NCBI GenBank assembly: GCA_029098085.1 | Contig: JAQXNQ010000427.1 | Span: 1 to 12,272 of the forward strand | Source of the DNA: Oscillospiraceae bacterium | Lineage (GTDB): Bacteria; Bacillota; Clostridia; Oscillospirales; Ruminococcaceae | Direction: 5' to 3' | Length of the DNA stretch: 12,272 nucleotides | In this document: positions 1 through 6,575 of the stretch, piece by piece | How positions within the stretch are numbered: position 1 is the first letter of the stretch | How the letters are laid out: each line of letters begins with the position of its first letter | Program-made: the position numbers and the translations under genes | The notes under the pieces: generated by a model | What the model was told of the DNA's origin: nothing | What the model saw: the letters and a program-made list of their open reading frames with translations, nothing else | Databases searched by the model: none

Positions 1-1551
1 GATGAAACCATACTCAATGAGGATCGAGGCGAACTGTTTGTTGCGGGTTACGGCGAACTCACTGAACTTGTGCCCACGGTTGAGAGCCGTACTGCCGTAA
101 TCCATCTGCTGGTAGGCGCCGAAAATGCTGTTGCAGACCTCCTTGGCCAGATTCACTGACCAGGGGGTGTTGTAATAGACCTCAATGCCCCGGGCTATGG
201 TGCTGGAAGAAGAGGAGTTGTGATGGACCGATACGTACAGGTGGGGCTCCCAGGCCACGGCCGCGTCCAGCCGGGCGTAGAGGGAATAAAGATCCCTGCT
301 TTCCCAGGTGTCCAGCACATAGACCTCGGCGCCTCTGGCCCGCAGCTCTTCGGCCAGCGCCTCGGCCTTTTTGGCGTTGAGGATGTGCTCCTGCAGGCCA
401 TTGGCCACGGCGCCCACGTCGATGGTGGTGGCGTTCTTATAGCTGCCGTGGCCGGGGTCGATGACGATCCGGGCGCCCTCCAGGCCGTCCACCGGGTTCA
501 GGAACCGCAGCTGCAGCTGTCCCATGGAGGTGTACTCCGCATAGCAGCCGTAGTATTTGCCCGGCTCCCGGAGGGTCAGCTCCAGCACGCCCTGGGCGAT
601 GCCGTTTTTGACTCTCGTATAGGTTTTGGCTTCGGTGAAGCAGCTGTCTCTGGGGAAGGTGACGGTACCGGTTTTGATGGAGGTGGTGTAATCGAAGGTG
701 ATGACCACCCTGGTGGGGTCAAAGGAGCTGACCGTGTTGGTGTTGTCCTTGTAAGTGAAGGGCTGGGCTTCGATATTGAAGGGCACGCTCCAGCTTTCGC
801 TGATTTTCAGGGTGGTGTAGGTCTTGTCCGCCGAAACGGAGAGCCTGGTGACGCTGTTGTCGCCCAGACTGCCGGAGGTGGCATAGGTCCTGATGTCGCT
901 GTACTTGACCTTCCGTCCCGAGGCCAGCAGGCAGTTGACCGAGCCGGAGGTTTCGCTGCTCACATAGTCGATGGTGCCCTTGGGCAGCTGATAATAGTAG
1001 GGGGCGCTGTATTCCTCATCCCGGTCGTTTTCGGCGGGGATGTAGACATCGGCGTAGTCGGAAGTGACGATCACCTGCTGTCCCGCCTGGGGCAGCACCT
1101 CGCCGCCGTCATCCGGGACGGTGGGGGGATTTACCTTGAGTTTGGCCACCGTCAGGCCGGGGACCGTGCGGGTTTCGCTTTTGCCGTTCAGGGAAGCGGT
1201 GAAAAGGATGCTCCCGAGGCTGGTTCCGGCGGTCAGGGAGGAGGAGACGGTGTAGCTGCCCTCAAACCAGTAATAGGTGCTGTCTTCCCGGCTGGCCCGG
1301 GACAGGGGAATGGCGAGTCCGTTTACCGACGCCACCACGGTGGCCTCCTTCTGGGCCAGCGCCCGCAGGGTGACCGTCTCACCGGCCAGCACCTGGGTCT
1401 GTCCCTTGGGTTCCACGTTTTTCAGAATGCGGGTAAAGCTGTCGTCCGCTGCCAGAACGGTGGTGGAGCAGAGCAGCAAAGCCAGTGCGGCGATCAGCGC
1501 CAGGGCGCGGCGGAATTTTGCGGCTTTCAACATCTTTCTTTTCAGTTTCAA
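1..1551 (-). CDS. Secreted N-acetylmuramoyl-L-alanine amidase (Amidase_3), 3' end cut off by window edge
   Basis: Zinc-dependent peptidoglycan amidase that would cleave the bond between N-acetylmuramic acid and the stem peptide, acting outside the membrane. The visible 517 codons start with a basic N-terminus and a hydrophobic stretch ending near LAADDS (about residues 1-36), a probable signal peptide. A Ser/Thr-rich, beta-looking region of unknown fold follows (about 37-360), then the Amidase_3 domain from about 362. Seen motifs: IVIDPGHG with the first zinc ligand H368, E388 in a QEHILN segment as the second ligand, VSVHHNS with H443, and LIEYGFI with the catalytic Glu E513 only four residues before the window edge. 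I chose the TTG at 1551 because GGAGG lies 8 nt upstream; the ATG at 1533 is in frame but has only a weak A-rich site. The gene follows the GHL10-like gene by 81 bp on the same strand, so co-transcription is likely. The family call is firm; the role of the long N-terminal region is unknown. Confidence 0.9.
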   Translation of the reverse strand, partial: MKLKRKMLKAAKFRRALALIAALALLLCSTTVLAADDSFTRILKNVEPKGQTQVLAGETVTLRALAQKEATVVASVNGLAIPLSRASREDSTYYWFEGSYTVSSSLTAGTSLGSILFTASLNGKSETRTVPGLTVAKLKVNPPTVPDDGGEVLPQAGQQVIVTSDYADVYIPAENDRDEEYSAPYYYQLPKGTIDYVSSETSGSVNCLLASGRKVKYSDIRTYATSGSLGDNSVTRLSVSADKTYTTLKISESWSVPFNIEAQPFTYKDNTNTVSSFDPTRVVITFDYTTSIKTGTVTFPRDSCFTEAKTYTRVKNGIAQGVLELTLREPGKYYGCYAEYTSMGQLQLRFLNPVDGLEGARIVIDPGHGSYKNATTIDVGAVANGLQEHILNAKKAEALAEELRARGAEVYVLDTWESRDLYSLYARLDAAVAWEPHLYVSVHHNSSSSSTIARGIEVYYNTPWSVNLAKEVCNSIFGAYQQMDYGSTALNRGHKFSEFAVTRNKQFASILIEYGFI

Positions 1552-1559
1552 TGCAGGGT

Positions 1560-1564
1560 CCTCC
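1560..1564 (-). promoter_or_regulatory. Ribosome binding site that favours a TTG start for the amidase
   Basis: On the minus strand GGAGG sits 8 nt upstream of an in-frame TTG at 1551, an ideal Shine-Dalgarno spacing. The next in-frame ATG (1533) has no comparable site. The start choice is inferred from this. Confidence 0.65.
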
Positions 1565-1632
1565 AGTATTGCCGTGTTGAAAGGGAGCGCCCGGACAGCC
1601 GCTGGGGCCGCCGGGTGCCCCCGGGGTGGATC

Positions 1633-2940
1633 TTACTTCAGAAGGGCGATGAAATTTTTCTTTTCCTTTTCCATGGAAGCGGTGGGGGAGGCGAAGACCT
1701 GCTCGTACCGGAACAGGATAATGCCGCCGCAGTTGTCGATGGCCCGGGACTCGTTGATCTGCCGGGCGATGACGTCGCTGTTTTCAATCCATTCGTTCTG
1801 ACCGGCACCGGCGTACTTGTCGGTATTGCCGCTCTTGTAGGGGGAGAGACCGATCAGCAGCCGGACGCCGGGCTGGGTGACCATCTCGCTCCACTGCTGC
1901 AGCACAGTGCTGTAGGGCGCTGTGCTGTTCTCAAAGCCGTAGTAGATCTGCGGGGCCACATAGTCCAGATACCCCGGATTCTGCACCCACTGCTCCACAT
2001 CGGCATACAGCAGCTCGTAGGTCTGGCTGTTGACGCCCCGGGGGCTGACGCCGAACACCACCGACGAATCGGCGGCCTTGACGGCGGTGTACATCTGCCG
2101 CACCATGGCGGAGGTATTCTCCCGGCGCCAGTTGCCCTGGCTCAGGGTTCCTCCGGCGGCGGCATAGGCCTGATACTGGGCGGCATCATAGGAAAACGCC
2201 AGCCCGGAGGGGTAGAAGTAGTCGTCGATGTGAATGCCGTCCACATCATAGCCCCGGACAATCTCAGTGACGCCGGCGGCGATCAGATCCCGCACCTCCT
2301 CGGAGGCGGGGTTCAGATAGATCCGCCCGCCGACGATAAAGAGGTTCTGCGCCTTTTTCTCTGCGGAATCATACCACTGACGGATCGGATATTCGGAGGA
2401 AACATCGGCGATCTGGCTTTCATTCATGGCCCGCAGGGGGTTGACCCAGGCCTCAATGGACAGGTTCAGCCGGTGGGCCTCCTCCACCATGATTTCCAGC
2501 GGGTCGTAGGACAGTCCGACGCCGATTTTGCCGGTGGCGTAATCGGACCAGGGGAAATAGTCCGACGGATAAAAGCTGTCTCCATAGGGCCGCACCTGCA
2601 CAATGACGGTATTCAGGCCGCTGCTCTGGCAGGTTTTGAACATCTCCCGCACCGAGGCGGTGAATTCGTCCTCGCTTTTACCGGACAGGATTTTCTGCAG
2701 ATCCAGAAATGCAATCCAGATGGCCCGGGTTTCGTCGCTTCTGGCGGGATTGACGCAGGCTGACGCCACCTCCGGATCGGCAGGCAGGGTGTTGGTTTCA
2801 CAAAGAAGGGACAAAGTCTCCTCCGCCGAAGCACCTTCCGGCAGGGTGTCTCCCGAAGCGCAGACCGGAACGGCGCTGATCCCCACGGCGGCGGTCAGCA
2901 GAGCTGCCAGGGCAGTCTGCAGAATTTTTCTTTTGAGCAT
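1633..2940 (-). CDS. Secreted GHL10-type glycoside-hydrolase-like protein (DUF187 / YngK-like)
   Basis: A 435-residue protein with a cleavable-looking signal peptide (basic start MLKRK, hydrophobic core to about residue 25, small residues around VCASG). Residues about 69-430 resemble the glycosyl-hydrolase-like 10 family (DUF187, e.g. YngK of Bacillus), a TIM-barrel family thought to act on bacterial cell-wall or surface glycans. Recognisable family segments are TRAIWIAFLD (71-80), VIVQVRPYGDSFYPS (112-126), IEAWVNPLR (162-170), DGIHIDDYFYP (234-244) with paired acidic residues, VFGVSPRG (295-302) and DYVAPQIYYG (326-335). I chose the ATG at 2940 because AGAGGA lies 9 nt upstream; the TTG (2958) and ATG (2946) upstream in the same frame overlap or crowd that site. 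The stop is followed 81 bp later by the amidase start, suggesting a shared transcript and a joint role in wall remodelling. Substrate is not deducible. Confidence 0.88.
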   Translation of the reverse strand: MLKRKILQTALAALLTAAVGISAVPVCASGDTLPEGASAEETLSLLCETNTLPADPEVASACVNPARSDETRAIWIAFLDLQKILSGKSEDEFTASVREMFKTCQSSGLNTVIVQVRPYGDSFYPSDYFPWSDYATGKIGVGLSYDPLEIMVEEAHRLNLSIEAWVNPLRAMNESQIADVSSEYPIRQWYDSAEKKAQNLFIVGGRIYLNPASEEVRDLIAAGVTEIVRGYDVDGIHIDDYFYPSGLAFSYDAAQYQAYAAAGGTLSQGNWRRENTSAMVRQMYTAVKAADSSVVFGVSPRGVNSQTYELLYADVEQWVQNPGYLDYVAPQIYYGFENSTAPYSTVLQQWSEMVTQPGVRLLIGLSPYKSGNTDKYAGAGQNEWIENSDVIARQINESRAIDNCGGIILFRYEQVFASPTASMEKEKKNFIALLK

Positions 2941-2982
2941 TGTCATACGTCCTCTCAATGGCTTTCCGCACAGGCGGTATGA

Positions 2983-3018
2983 GCCGGAAAACCGGCGGCA
3001 GGAAGGGCGGCTGCCGCC
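2983..3018 (-). other. Two adjacent GC-rich inverted repeats in the leader of the GHL10-like gene
   Basis: GCCGG-AAAA-CCGGC lies at 2983-2996, and GGCGGCAG (2994-3001) pairs with CTGCCGCC (3011-3018) across a 9-nt loop. The two share bases and so would compete. They lie 40-80 bp upstream of the start at 2940. No T-run follows on either strand, so this is not a standard terminator. Any role in mRNA folding is inference. Confidence 0.4.
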
Positions 3019-3069
3019 TTTCCGTCGTGTCAGTATATGTACCGGCGGCAGAGAGCTGCCCTGCCGGAC

Positions 3070-3085
3070 GGAGAAAATTTTCTCC
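3070..3085. promoter_or_regulatory. Perfect 16-bp palindrome, possible operator upstream of the GHL10-like gene
   Basis: The bases GGAGAAAATTTTCTCC read identically on both strands. On the minus strand a TATACA hexamer (3090-3095), a possible -10, lies a few bases upstream, so a protein bound here could affect initiation for the GHL10-like/amidase pair. No convincing -35 is visible, so the promoter itself is weakly supported. Regulator identity is unknown. Confidence 0.35.
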
Positions 3086-3148
3086 TCTGTATAGTAAGTG
3101 TCGTCAAACCGTCGAAATGTTGCAGGAAATTTATGGAAAAAAAGAAAA

Positions 3149-3709
3149 TTAATGGGGAAGGGGCAGTTCTCTGGTAATATCCTCGGTTCCGCCCTCCCGG
3201 GTGATGGTCAGCCGGATGGTGCAGCCCTCAGCCTGAACGGTATGCTCTCCGGGAATCAGGGGAACGCTCAGCTTCTGCTCCTCGCCCAGCAGCAGCCGGA
3301 GCCGCCGGGGCTCGCTGTAGCTGGCGGAAGCGGGCAGGGTATGGGGGACAATCACCTTCTGCACCAGCTGGGGCATCCCCCGTCTGGTTGGACGCAGCCG
3401 GTAATTCAGGCCGGGGAAGCGCTCCTCACTGTCTTCCGGGATGGAAGCAGGCTCCCCGTCCGGTTCGGGCCGGGAGAAGGCCGTCACCAGAATCAGCGTC
3501 AGGGTTCCCGCTGCCAGCAGCGCCATCAGCCCCAGCAGAAGCAGATGCTGCCCGGGATGACGGAAGGGTCTGAGCAGCATGGGCAGCAGCTGCTCAGGAT
3601 GCTTGACCAGGGTATAGCAGACCTGCACACCGCCGAACAGCAGCAGCGGCCAGTAGATTTCCAGAAGGGAAAAGAGAATGCCCTTGGGTTTGTTGCGACG
3701 GTTTCGCAT
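3149..3709 (-). CDS. Small membrane protein with two predicted transmembrane helices, function unknown
   Basis: I do not recognise this 186-residue protein. It has a strongly basic N-terminus (MRNRRNKPKG), a first hydrophobic segment at about residues 11-34, a short loop with charged residues, and a second hydrophobic segment at about 56-78. A soluble C-terminal part follows: a Pro/Glu-rich linker (81-98), then a likely beta-rich domain (about 115-185) containing LRLLLGEEQKLSVPLIPGEH. No catalytic motif or cysteine ligand set is evident. By the positive-inside rule the N-terminus is probably cytoplasmic, and the C-terminal domain would then also be cytoplasmic after two crossings. The ATG at 3709 has GGAGG 6 nt upstream and a good promoter about 100 bp upstream. 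A 208-bp gap separates it from the GHL10-like gene, so co-transcription is possible but not shown. The long open frame on the opposite strand here lacks these start signals and is probably a shadow. Confidence 0.7.
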   Translation of the reverse strand: MRNRRNKPKGILFSLLEIYWPLLLFGGVQVCYTLVKHPEQLLPMLLRPFRHPGQHLLLLGLMALLAAGTLTLILVTAFSRPEPDGEPASIPEDSEERFPGLNYRLRPTRRGMPQLVQKVIVPHTLPASASYSEPRRLRLLLGEEQKLSVPLIPGEHTVQAEGCTIRLTITREGGTEDITRELPLPH

Positions 3710-3720
3710 GAGCGGCCTCC

Positions 3721-3795
3721 ATCAGGCGGCGAAATTTGATGCCTGATTCCGTCCCTGCCGCCGGACAGGGCGGAATCCATGCGGAAAGCCGCATG
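3721..3795 (-). other. Structured 5' leader with three consecutive inverted repeats, last two mutually exclusive
   Basis: In transcript order there are three pairs. The first is CATGCGG/CCGCATG with a 4-nt loop (3778-3795). The second is GATTCCG/CGGAATC plus CCCTG/CAGGG with one bulged base and an 8-nt loop (3745-3777). The third is ATCAGGC/GCCTGAT (3721-3727 with 3741-3747), ending directly next to the GGAGG ribosome binding site at 3716-3720. Bases 3745-3747 belong to both the second and third stems, so the two cannot form fully at once. The geometry could support translational control of the membrane-protein gene. It matches no riboswitch class I know, so a regulatory role is inference. 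Confidence 0.45.
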
Positions 3796-3812
3796 TTTCG
3801 GCGATTATCTTT

Positions 3813-3841
3813 ATTATGCAACATTCTGCCCGCTCTGTCAA
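3813..3841 (-). promoter_or_regulatory. Sigma-70/SigA-type promoter of the small membrane-protein gene
   Basis: On the minus strand there is a perfect -35 TTGACA (3836-3841), a 17-bp spacer and a -10 CATAAT (3813-3818, 5 of 6 consensus bases). Transcription would begin near 3806, giving a leader of about 97 nt before the ATG at 3709. It lies just downstream of the tRNA terminator, so the gene has its own start. Confidence 0.75.
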
Positions 3842-3906
3842 CCGTTGGTTTGCTGAATGCAGCCGGTCAGGGGGCCTTTGCTGCGGAATGCCTGTGCGCT
3901 GAAGAG

Positions 3907-3947
3907 AAAACAAAAACGCCGAACCCAGCCTGAACTGGGTTCGGCGC
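3907..3947 (-). terminator. Rho-independent terminator of tRNA-Arg
   Basis: Read on the minus strand, a perfect 12-bp stem (3917-3928 with 3935-3946, arm CGCCGAACCCAG and its complement) closes a 6-nt loop and is followed by TTTTTGTTTT (3907-3916). It starts 6 bp after the CCA end of the tRNA. Confidence 0.92.
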
Positions 3948-3952
3948 TGTAT

Positions 3953-4029
3953 TGGTGCGCCCGACAGGATTCGAACCTGCGGCCTTCCGGGTCGGAGCCG
4001 AACGCTCTATCCAACTGAGCTACGGACGC
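3953..4029 (-). tRNA. tRNA-Arg, anticodon CCG, with encoded CCA end
   Basis: The 77-nt minus-strand sequence folds as a full cloverleaf. The acceptor stem is GCGTCCG/CGGGCGC (one G-T pair) with discriminator A and a genomically encoded CCA. The D arm contains AGCTCAGTTGGATAGAGC. The anticodon stem is TTCGG/CCGGA with loop CTCCGAC, giving anticodon CCG, which reads the Arg codon CGG. The T arm is GCAGG-TTCGAAT-CCTGT. It has its own promoter and terminator. Its 3' end points away from the cas genes. Confidence 0.97.
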
Positions 4030-4062
4030 ACACTTTTTCCGTCGTTCTCACGACGCCTAATT

Positions 4063-4091
4063 ATTATAGCAAAGTTCAAAGCAAAAAGCAA
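4063..4091 (-). promoter_or_regulatory. Promoter of tRNA-Arg
   Basis: On the minus strand there is a perfect -10 TATAAT (4063-4068), a 17-bp spacer and a -35 TTGCTT (4086-4091, matching at TTG). The start would fall near 4056, about 27 nt before the mature tRNA 5' end. A/T tracts immediately upstream (4096-4131) could act as an UP element, as is common at stable-RNA promoters. Confidence 0.75.
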
Positions 4092-4092
4092 G

Positions 4093-4131
4093 CCCTTTTC
4101 CAAATTTTTTTGGAAAAATGGGATTTTTTTT
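4093..4131 (+). terminator. Terminator-like hairpin with T8 tract upstream of cas3
   Basis: TTTTCCAAA (4096-4104) and TTTGGAAAA (4109-4117) pair around a TTTT loop. The stem is extended by CCC (4093-4095) with GGG (4120-4122) past a 2-nt bulge, then A and eight T residues (4124-4131). This has the form of a plus-strand intrinsic terminator, but no plus-strand gene is visible upstream. It may block read-through into the cas operon. Alternatively it may only be an A/T tract serving the divergent tRNA promoter. The A/T-rich stem makes it a weak terminator. Confidence 0.45.
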
Positions 4132-4216
4132 CTGAAGCCTTCTGCATGTCGGGTAAAAAGCAGTGGATTACATAAAACTTGTTTCAGATTTTTTGTTTCA
4201 AATTCTTTTAATTATA

Positions 4217-4234
4217 CACAATTTGTGCTAGAAT
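4217..4234 (+). promoter_or_regulatory. Extended -10 promoter of the cas operon, overlapped by a small inverted repeat
   Basis: TGC-TAGAAT (4226-4234) matches an extended -10 element (5 of 6 in the hexamer), which would explain the lack of a clear -35. Initiation would be near 4241, leaving a leader of about 28 nt before the cas3 ATG at 4269. An inverted repeat CACAA-T-TTGTG (4217-4227) overlaps the TG of the element and could be a repressor site. The promoter is plausible from sequence; the operator is inference. Confidence 0.5.
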
Positions 4235-4268
4235 ATAGACAGAAACTTCGATGACAGGGGGAACAAAA

Positions 4269-6425
4269 ATGGATCCTATGCAATATCTGGCCCACATCAG
4301 CGAAGATGGGCAGCGTATCCAGACCGTCCGGGAGCATCTGACCGGCGCTGCACAGCGGGCGGCTGCCTTTGGAGCGGCCTTCGGCTGCGGGGAGCAGGCG
4401 TATTTTGCAGGTCTGCTGCACGACATCGGCAAGTACAGCGATGCCTTTCAGCGCAGAATCCGGGGCGGCAAAAAGCCGGTGGATCACTCCACTGCCGGGG
4501 CTCAGGAGATGAGCCGCCGCAGACAGGCGCCCGCTGCCTATGCCATCGCCGGGCATCACAGCGGCCTTCCGGATGGGGGCGGCAAGAGCGACACCGCCGC
4601 CGTGCCTACCCTGCAGGGCCGCATGAAAAAGGAGATTGACCCCTGCGGCGCATGGCAGGATGAAATCGACCTGCCGCCGGATCCTCCGGTTCCGGAGCAG
4701 ATGAGACAGAAGAGGCTTGGTCAGGCCTTCTATACCCGGATGCTCTTCTCCTGTCTGGTGGACGCCGACTTTCTGGATACCGAGGCTTTTATGTGCGAAA
4801 CACCGCCTCCCCGGGGAGGCGGCGCCGGCATGGAAGAGCTGCTGCGGCGGCTGAAGGCAAGGATCGCAGATTGGTTCCCGCCGAAAAACGAGCTGAACGC
4901 ACGGCGCTGCGCCATTCTGCAGGCCTGTCTGGACAAGGGAGCGGCCGCCCAGCGGGGGCTGTACAGCCTGACGGTGCCCACCGGCGGCGGAAAGACCGTT
5001 TCTTCTCTGGCTTTTGCGCTGTCCATGGCTGCCGCGCGGGGGATGGACCGGGTCATCTATGTGATCCCCTACACCTCCATCATCGAGCAGAACGCATCGG
5101 TCTTCTCCGATTTTCTCGGGGCCGAAAACGTGCTGGAGCATCATTCCAGCGTCGAATACCAGGTTGATGAGTCGGCTGACCCGGAGGCGTACCGCAAGGC
5201 GCTGGCGACGGAAAACTGGGATATGCCGGTGGTGGTGACCACTGCGGTGCAGTTTTTTGAATCCCTGTTTGCCAACCGCTCCTCCCGCTGCCGCAAGCTG
5301 CACAGCCTTGCAAACAGCGTCATCATCTTTGACGAAGCCCAGAACCTGCCGCTGCCTTATCTGCGTCCCTGCACGGCGGCCATTGCCCAGCTGGTGCAGC
5401 ATTACCGCGCCGCTGCTGTCCTGTGTACCGCGACCCAGCCCGCCCTGCAGGATCTGTTTGACGATCTTGCCCCCGGCCTTTCGATACAGGAAATCTGTCC
5501 CGATCTCTCTCAGCAGGTTCTGGCCTTCCGCCGCACGACGCTGCAGAATCTGGGAGAAAGGGGAGAGGAGGAAATCGGCTCGGCTCTGGCGGACACGCGG
5601 CGGGTGCTCTGCGTGGTCAACCGGCGCAAAACGGCTCAGGAGCTGTACAAAACCCTGCCCCGGGAGGGCAGCTATTGCCTGACCACCCTGCTCTGTCCTG
5701 CTCACCGTGCCCGGCTGCTGGCGGAGATCCGGCAGCGGCTCCGTGACGGGCTGCCCTGCCGGGTGGTGTCCACTTCTCTGATTGAAGCCGGCGTGGATGT
5801 GGACTTTCCCGCGGTGTATCGGGAAATGGCGGGGCTGGACTCGATTCTGCAGGCCGCGGGCCGCTGTAACCGGGAAGGGAAGCGTCCTCTGGAGCAAAGC
5901 CCAGTGTACATCTTCCGGCTGAAGGGACAGCGGATTCCGGAAATGATCCAAACCAATGTGTCTGCCACGGAAAGCGTTTTACAGCATTTTGAGGATCCGG
6001 CCTCTCCAGAGGCCATTGAGGCCTATTTCCGCTTTCTCCGCAAGCTGAGGGGCAGCAAAGCGCTGGATGAGAAAGGCATTCTGGACGGATTCGAGCACGA
6101 CATGGAGGGCCGCGTCTTTCCCTTTGCGATGGCGGCGGAGCGCTTCCGGCTGATCGAATCGCCTGCTGTGACCGTTTACCTGCCCCGGGAGGAGGGGGAG
6201 GCCCTGATCGCACGGCTGCGGGAGGGCGGGCGAAGCCGCTCCCTGTTCCGGCAGCTGGGCCGGTATGGCGTGCCGGTTTATCCCGATCATCTGAAACGGC
6301 TTCAGGCCGCCGGAGCGGTGCAGCAGCTGGATGAGGAGGTCTGGATTCTGACCGACCTGCGCTGCTACGATGAGCACACCGGCCTGACCATGGATGTGGA
6401 AACCGGCGCGGCGATCATGATATAA
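4269..6425 (+). CDS. cas3: Cas3 helicase-nuclease (type I-C)
   Basis: A 718-residue HD nuclease-helicase fusion recruited by Cascade to unwind and degrade target DNA. HD nuclease domain: LLHDIGK with H51-D52, H73 in VDHS, GHHSG with H96-H97, and D165 in LVDAD, the usual metal-ligand set. Superfamily 2 helicase: Walker A TVPTGGGKT (235-243), Walker B DEAQ (355-358), motif III CTATQ (386-390), motif V STSLIEAGVDVDFP (501-514) and motif VI QAAGRCNREG (528-537). All motifs are intact and the length is normal for subtype I-C. I chose the ATG at 4269 because AGGGGGA lies about 7 nt upstream. An in-frame ATG at 4251 would sit ahead of this site and almost at the predicted transcript start. It is the first gene of the operon; a 150-bp gap separates it from cas5c. 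Confidence 0.97.
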   Translation: MDPMQYLAHISEDGQRIQTVREHLTGAAQRAAAFGAAFGCGEQAYFAGLLHDIGKYSDAFQRRIRGGKKPVDHSTAGAQEMSRRRQAPAAYAIAGHHSGLPDGGGKSDTAAVPTLQGRMKKEIDPCGAWQDEIDLPPDPPVPEQMRQKRLGQAFYTRMLFSCLVDADFLDTEAFMCETPPPRGGGAGMEELLRRLKARIADWFPPKNELNARRCAILQACLDKGAAAQRGLYSLTVPTGGGKTVSSLAFALSMAAARGMDRVIYVIPYTSIIEQNASVFSDFLGAENVLEHHSSVEYQVDESADPEAYRKALATENWDMPVVVTTAVQFFESLFANRSSRCRKLHSLANSVIIFDEAQNLPLPYLRPCTAAIAQLVQHYRAAAVLCTATQPALQDLFDDLAPGLSIQEICPDLSQQVLAFRRTTLQNLGERGEEEIGSALADTRRVLCVVNRRKTAQELYKTLPREGSYCLTTLLCPAHRARLLAEIRQRLRDGLPCRVVSTSLIEAGVDVDFPAVYREMAGLDSILQAAGRCNREGKRPLEQSPVYIFRLKGQRIPEMIQTNVSATESVLQHFEDPASPEAIEAYFRFLRKLRGSKALDEKGILDGFEHDMEGRVFPFAMAAERFRLIESPAVTVYLPREEGEALIARLREGGRSRSLFRQLGRYGVPVYPDHLKRLQAAGAVQQLDEEVWILTDLRCYDEHTGLTMDVETGAAIMI

Positions 6426-6434
6426 GGAAAGCAA

Positions 6435-6459
6435 AAGCGGCGGAACGCGCCCGCCGCTT
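6435..6459. other. 9-bp perfect inverted repeat between cas3 and cas5c
   Basis: AAGCGGCGG (6435-6443) pairs with CCGCCGCTT (6451-6459) across a 7-nt loop, 9 bp after the cas3 stop. On the plus strand no T-run follows, so it is not an obvious terminator for the operon; on the minus strand TTTTGCTTT follows the stem. It could protect or divide the cas3 part of the mRNA from the Cascade genes. That role is inference. Confidence 0.5.
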
Positions 6460-6575
6460 GCCTGCACCGCTGTGCAAATAACTGTTTCTGCCCACGGCAG
6501 CTTTATGGAGAAGAGCGGTGCGATGAAATTCAGAAGCTTTACAATGAACTGAATCCTGAAAGGAGTTGATCGTCT

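Noticed and set aside
220..2763. Very long plus-strand open frame (over 840 codons) opposite the amidase and GHL10-like genes
   Set aside because: It runs across two clear minus-strand genes and their spacer, has no recognisable domain and is low-complexity Gly/Val/Asp-rich. It is explained by GC-rich third positions suppressing stops on the other strand.
3021..3054. TATACT hexamer on the minus strand as -10 for the GHL10-like gene
   Set aside because: No acceptable -35 lies 16-18 bp upstream and there is no extended -10, so the evidence is too weak to annotate.
3098..3739. Plus-strand open frame opposite the small membrane protein
   Set aside because: Gln/Gly-rich with no ribosome binding site, whereas the minus-strand gene has a promoter, GGAGG and two transmembrane segments.
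3953..4029. tRNA-Arg as an attachment site for a mobile island carrying the cas genes
   Set aside because: No integrase and no second copy of the tRNA 3' end were seen, and the 3' end points away from the cas genes.
3952..4254. Plus-strand open frame starting in the tRNA gene
   Set aside because: It begins inside the tRNA and crosses the tRNA promoter and A/T-rich control region; the peptide beginning VRPTGFEPAAFRVG is the translation of the tRNA complement.
4212..5951. Long minus-strand open frame (579 codons) opposite cas3
   Set aside because: Composition is Arg/His/Gln-rich with no domain; it mirrors cas3, whose motifs are all intact. Similar minus-strand shadows occur opposite cas5c, cas8c, cas7c, cas4 and cas1.
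6505..6552. Tiny open frame (15 codons) just upstream of cas5c
   Set aside because: No ribosome binding site and no conserved feature. A leader peptide cannot be excluded, but nothing supports it.
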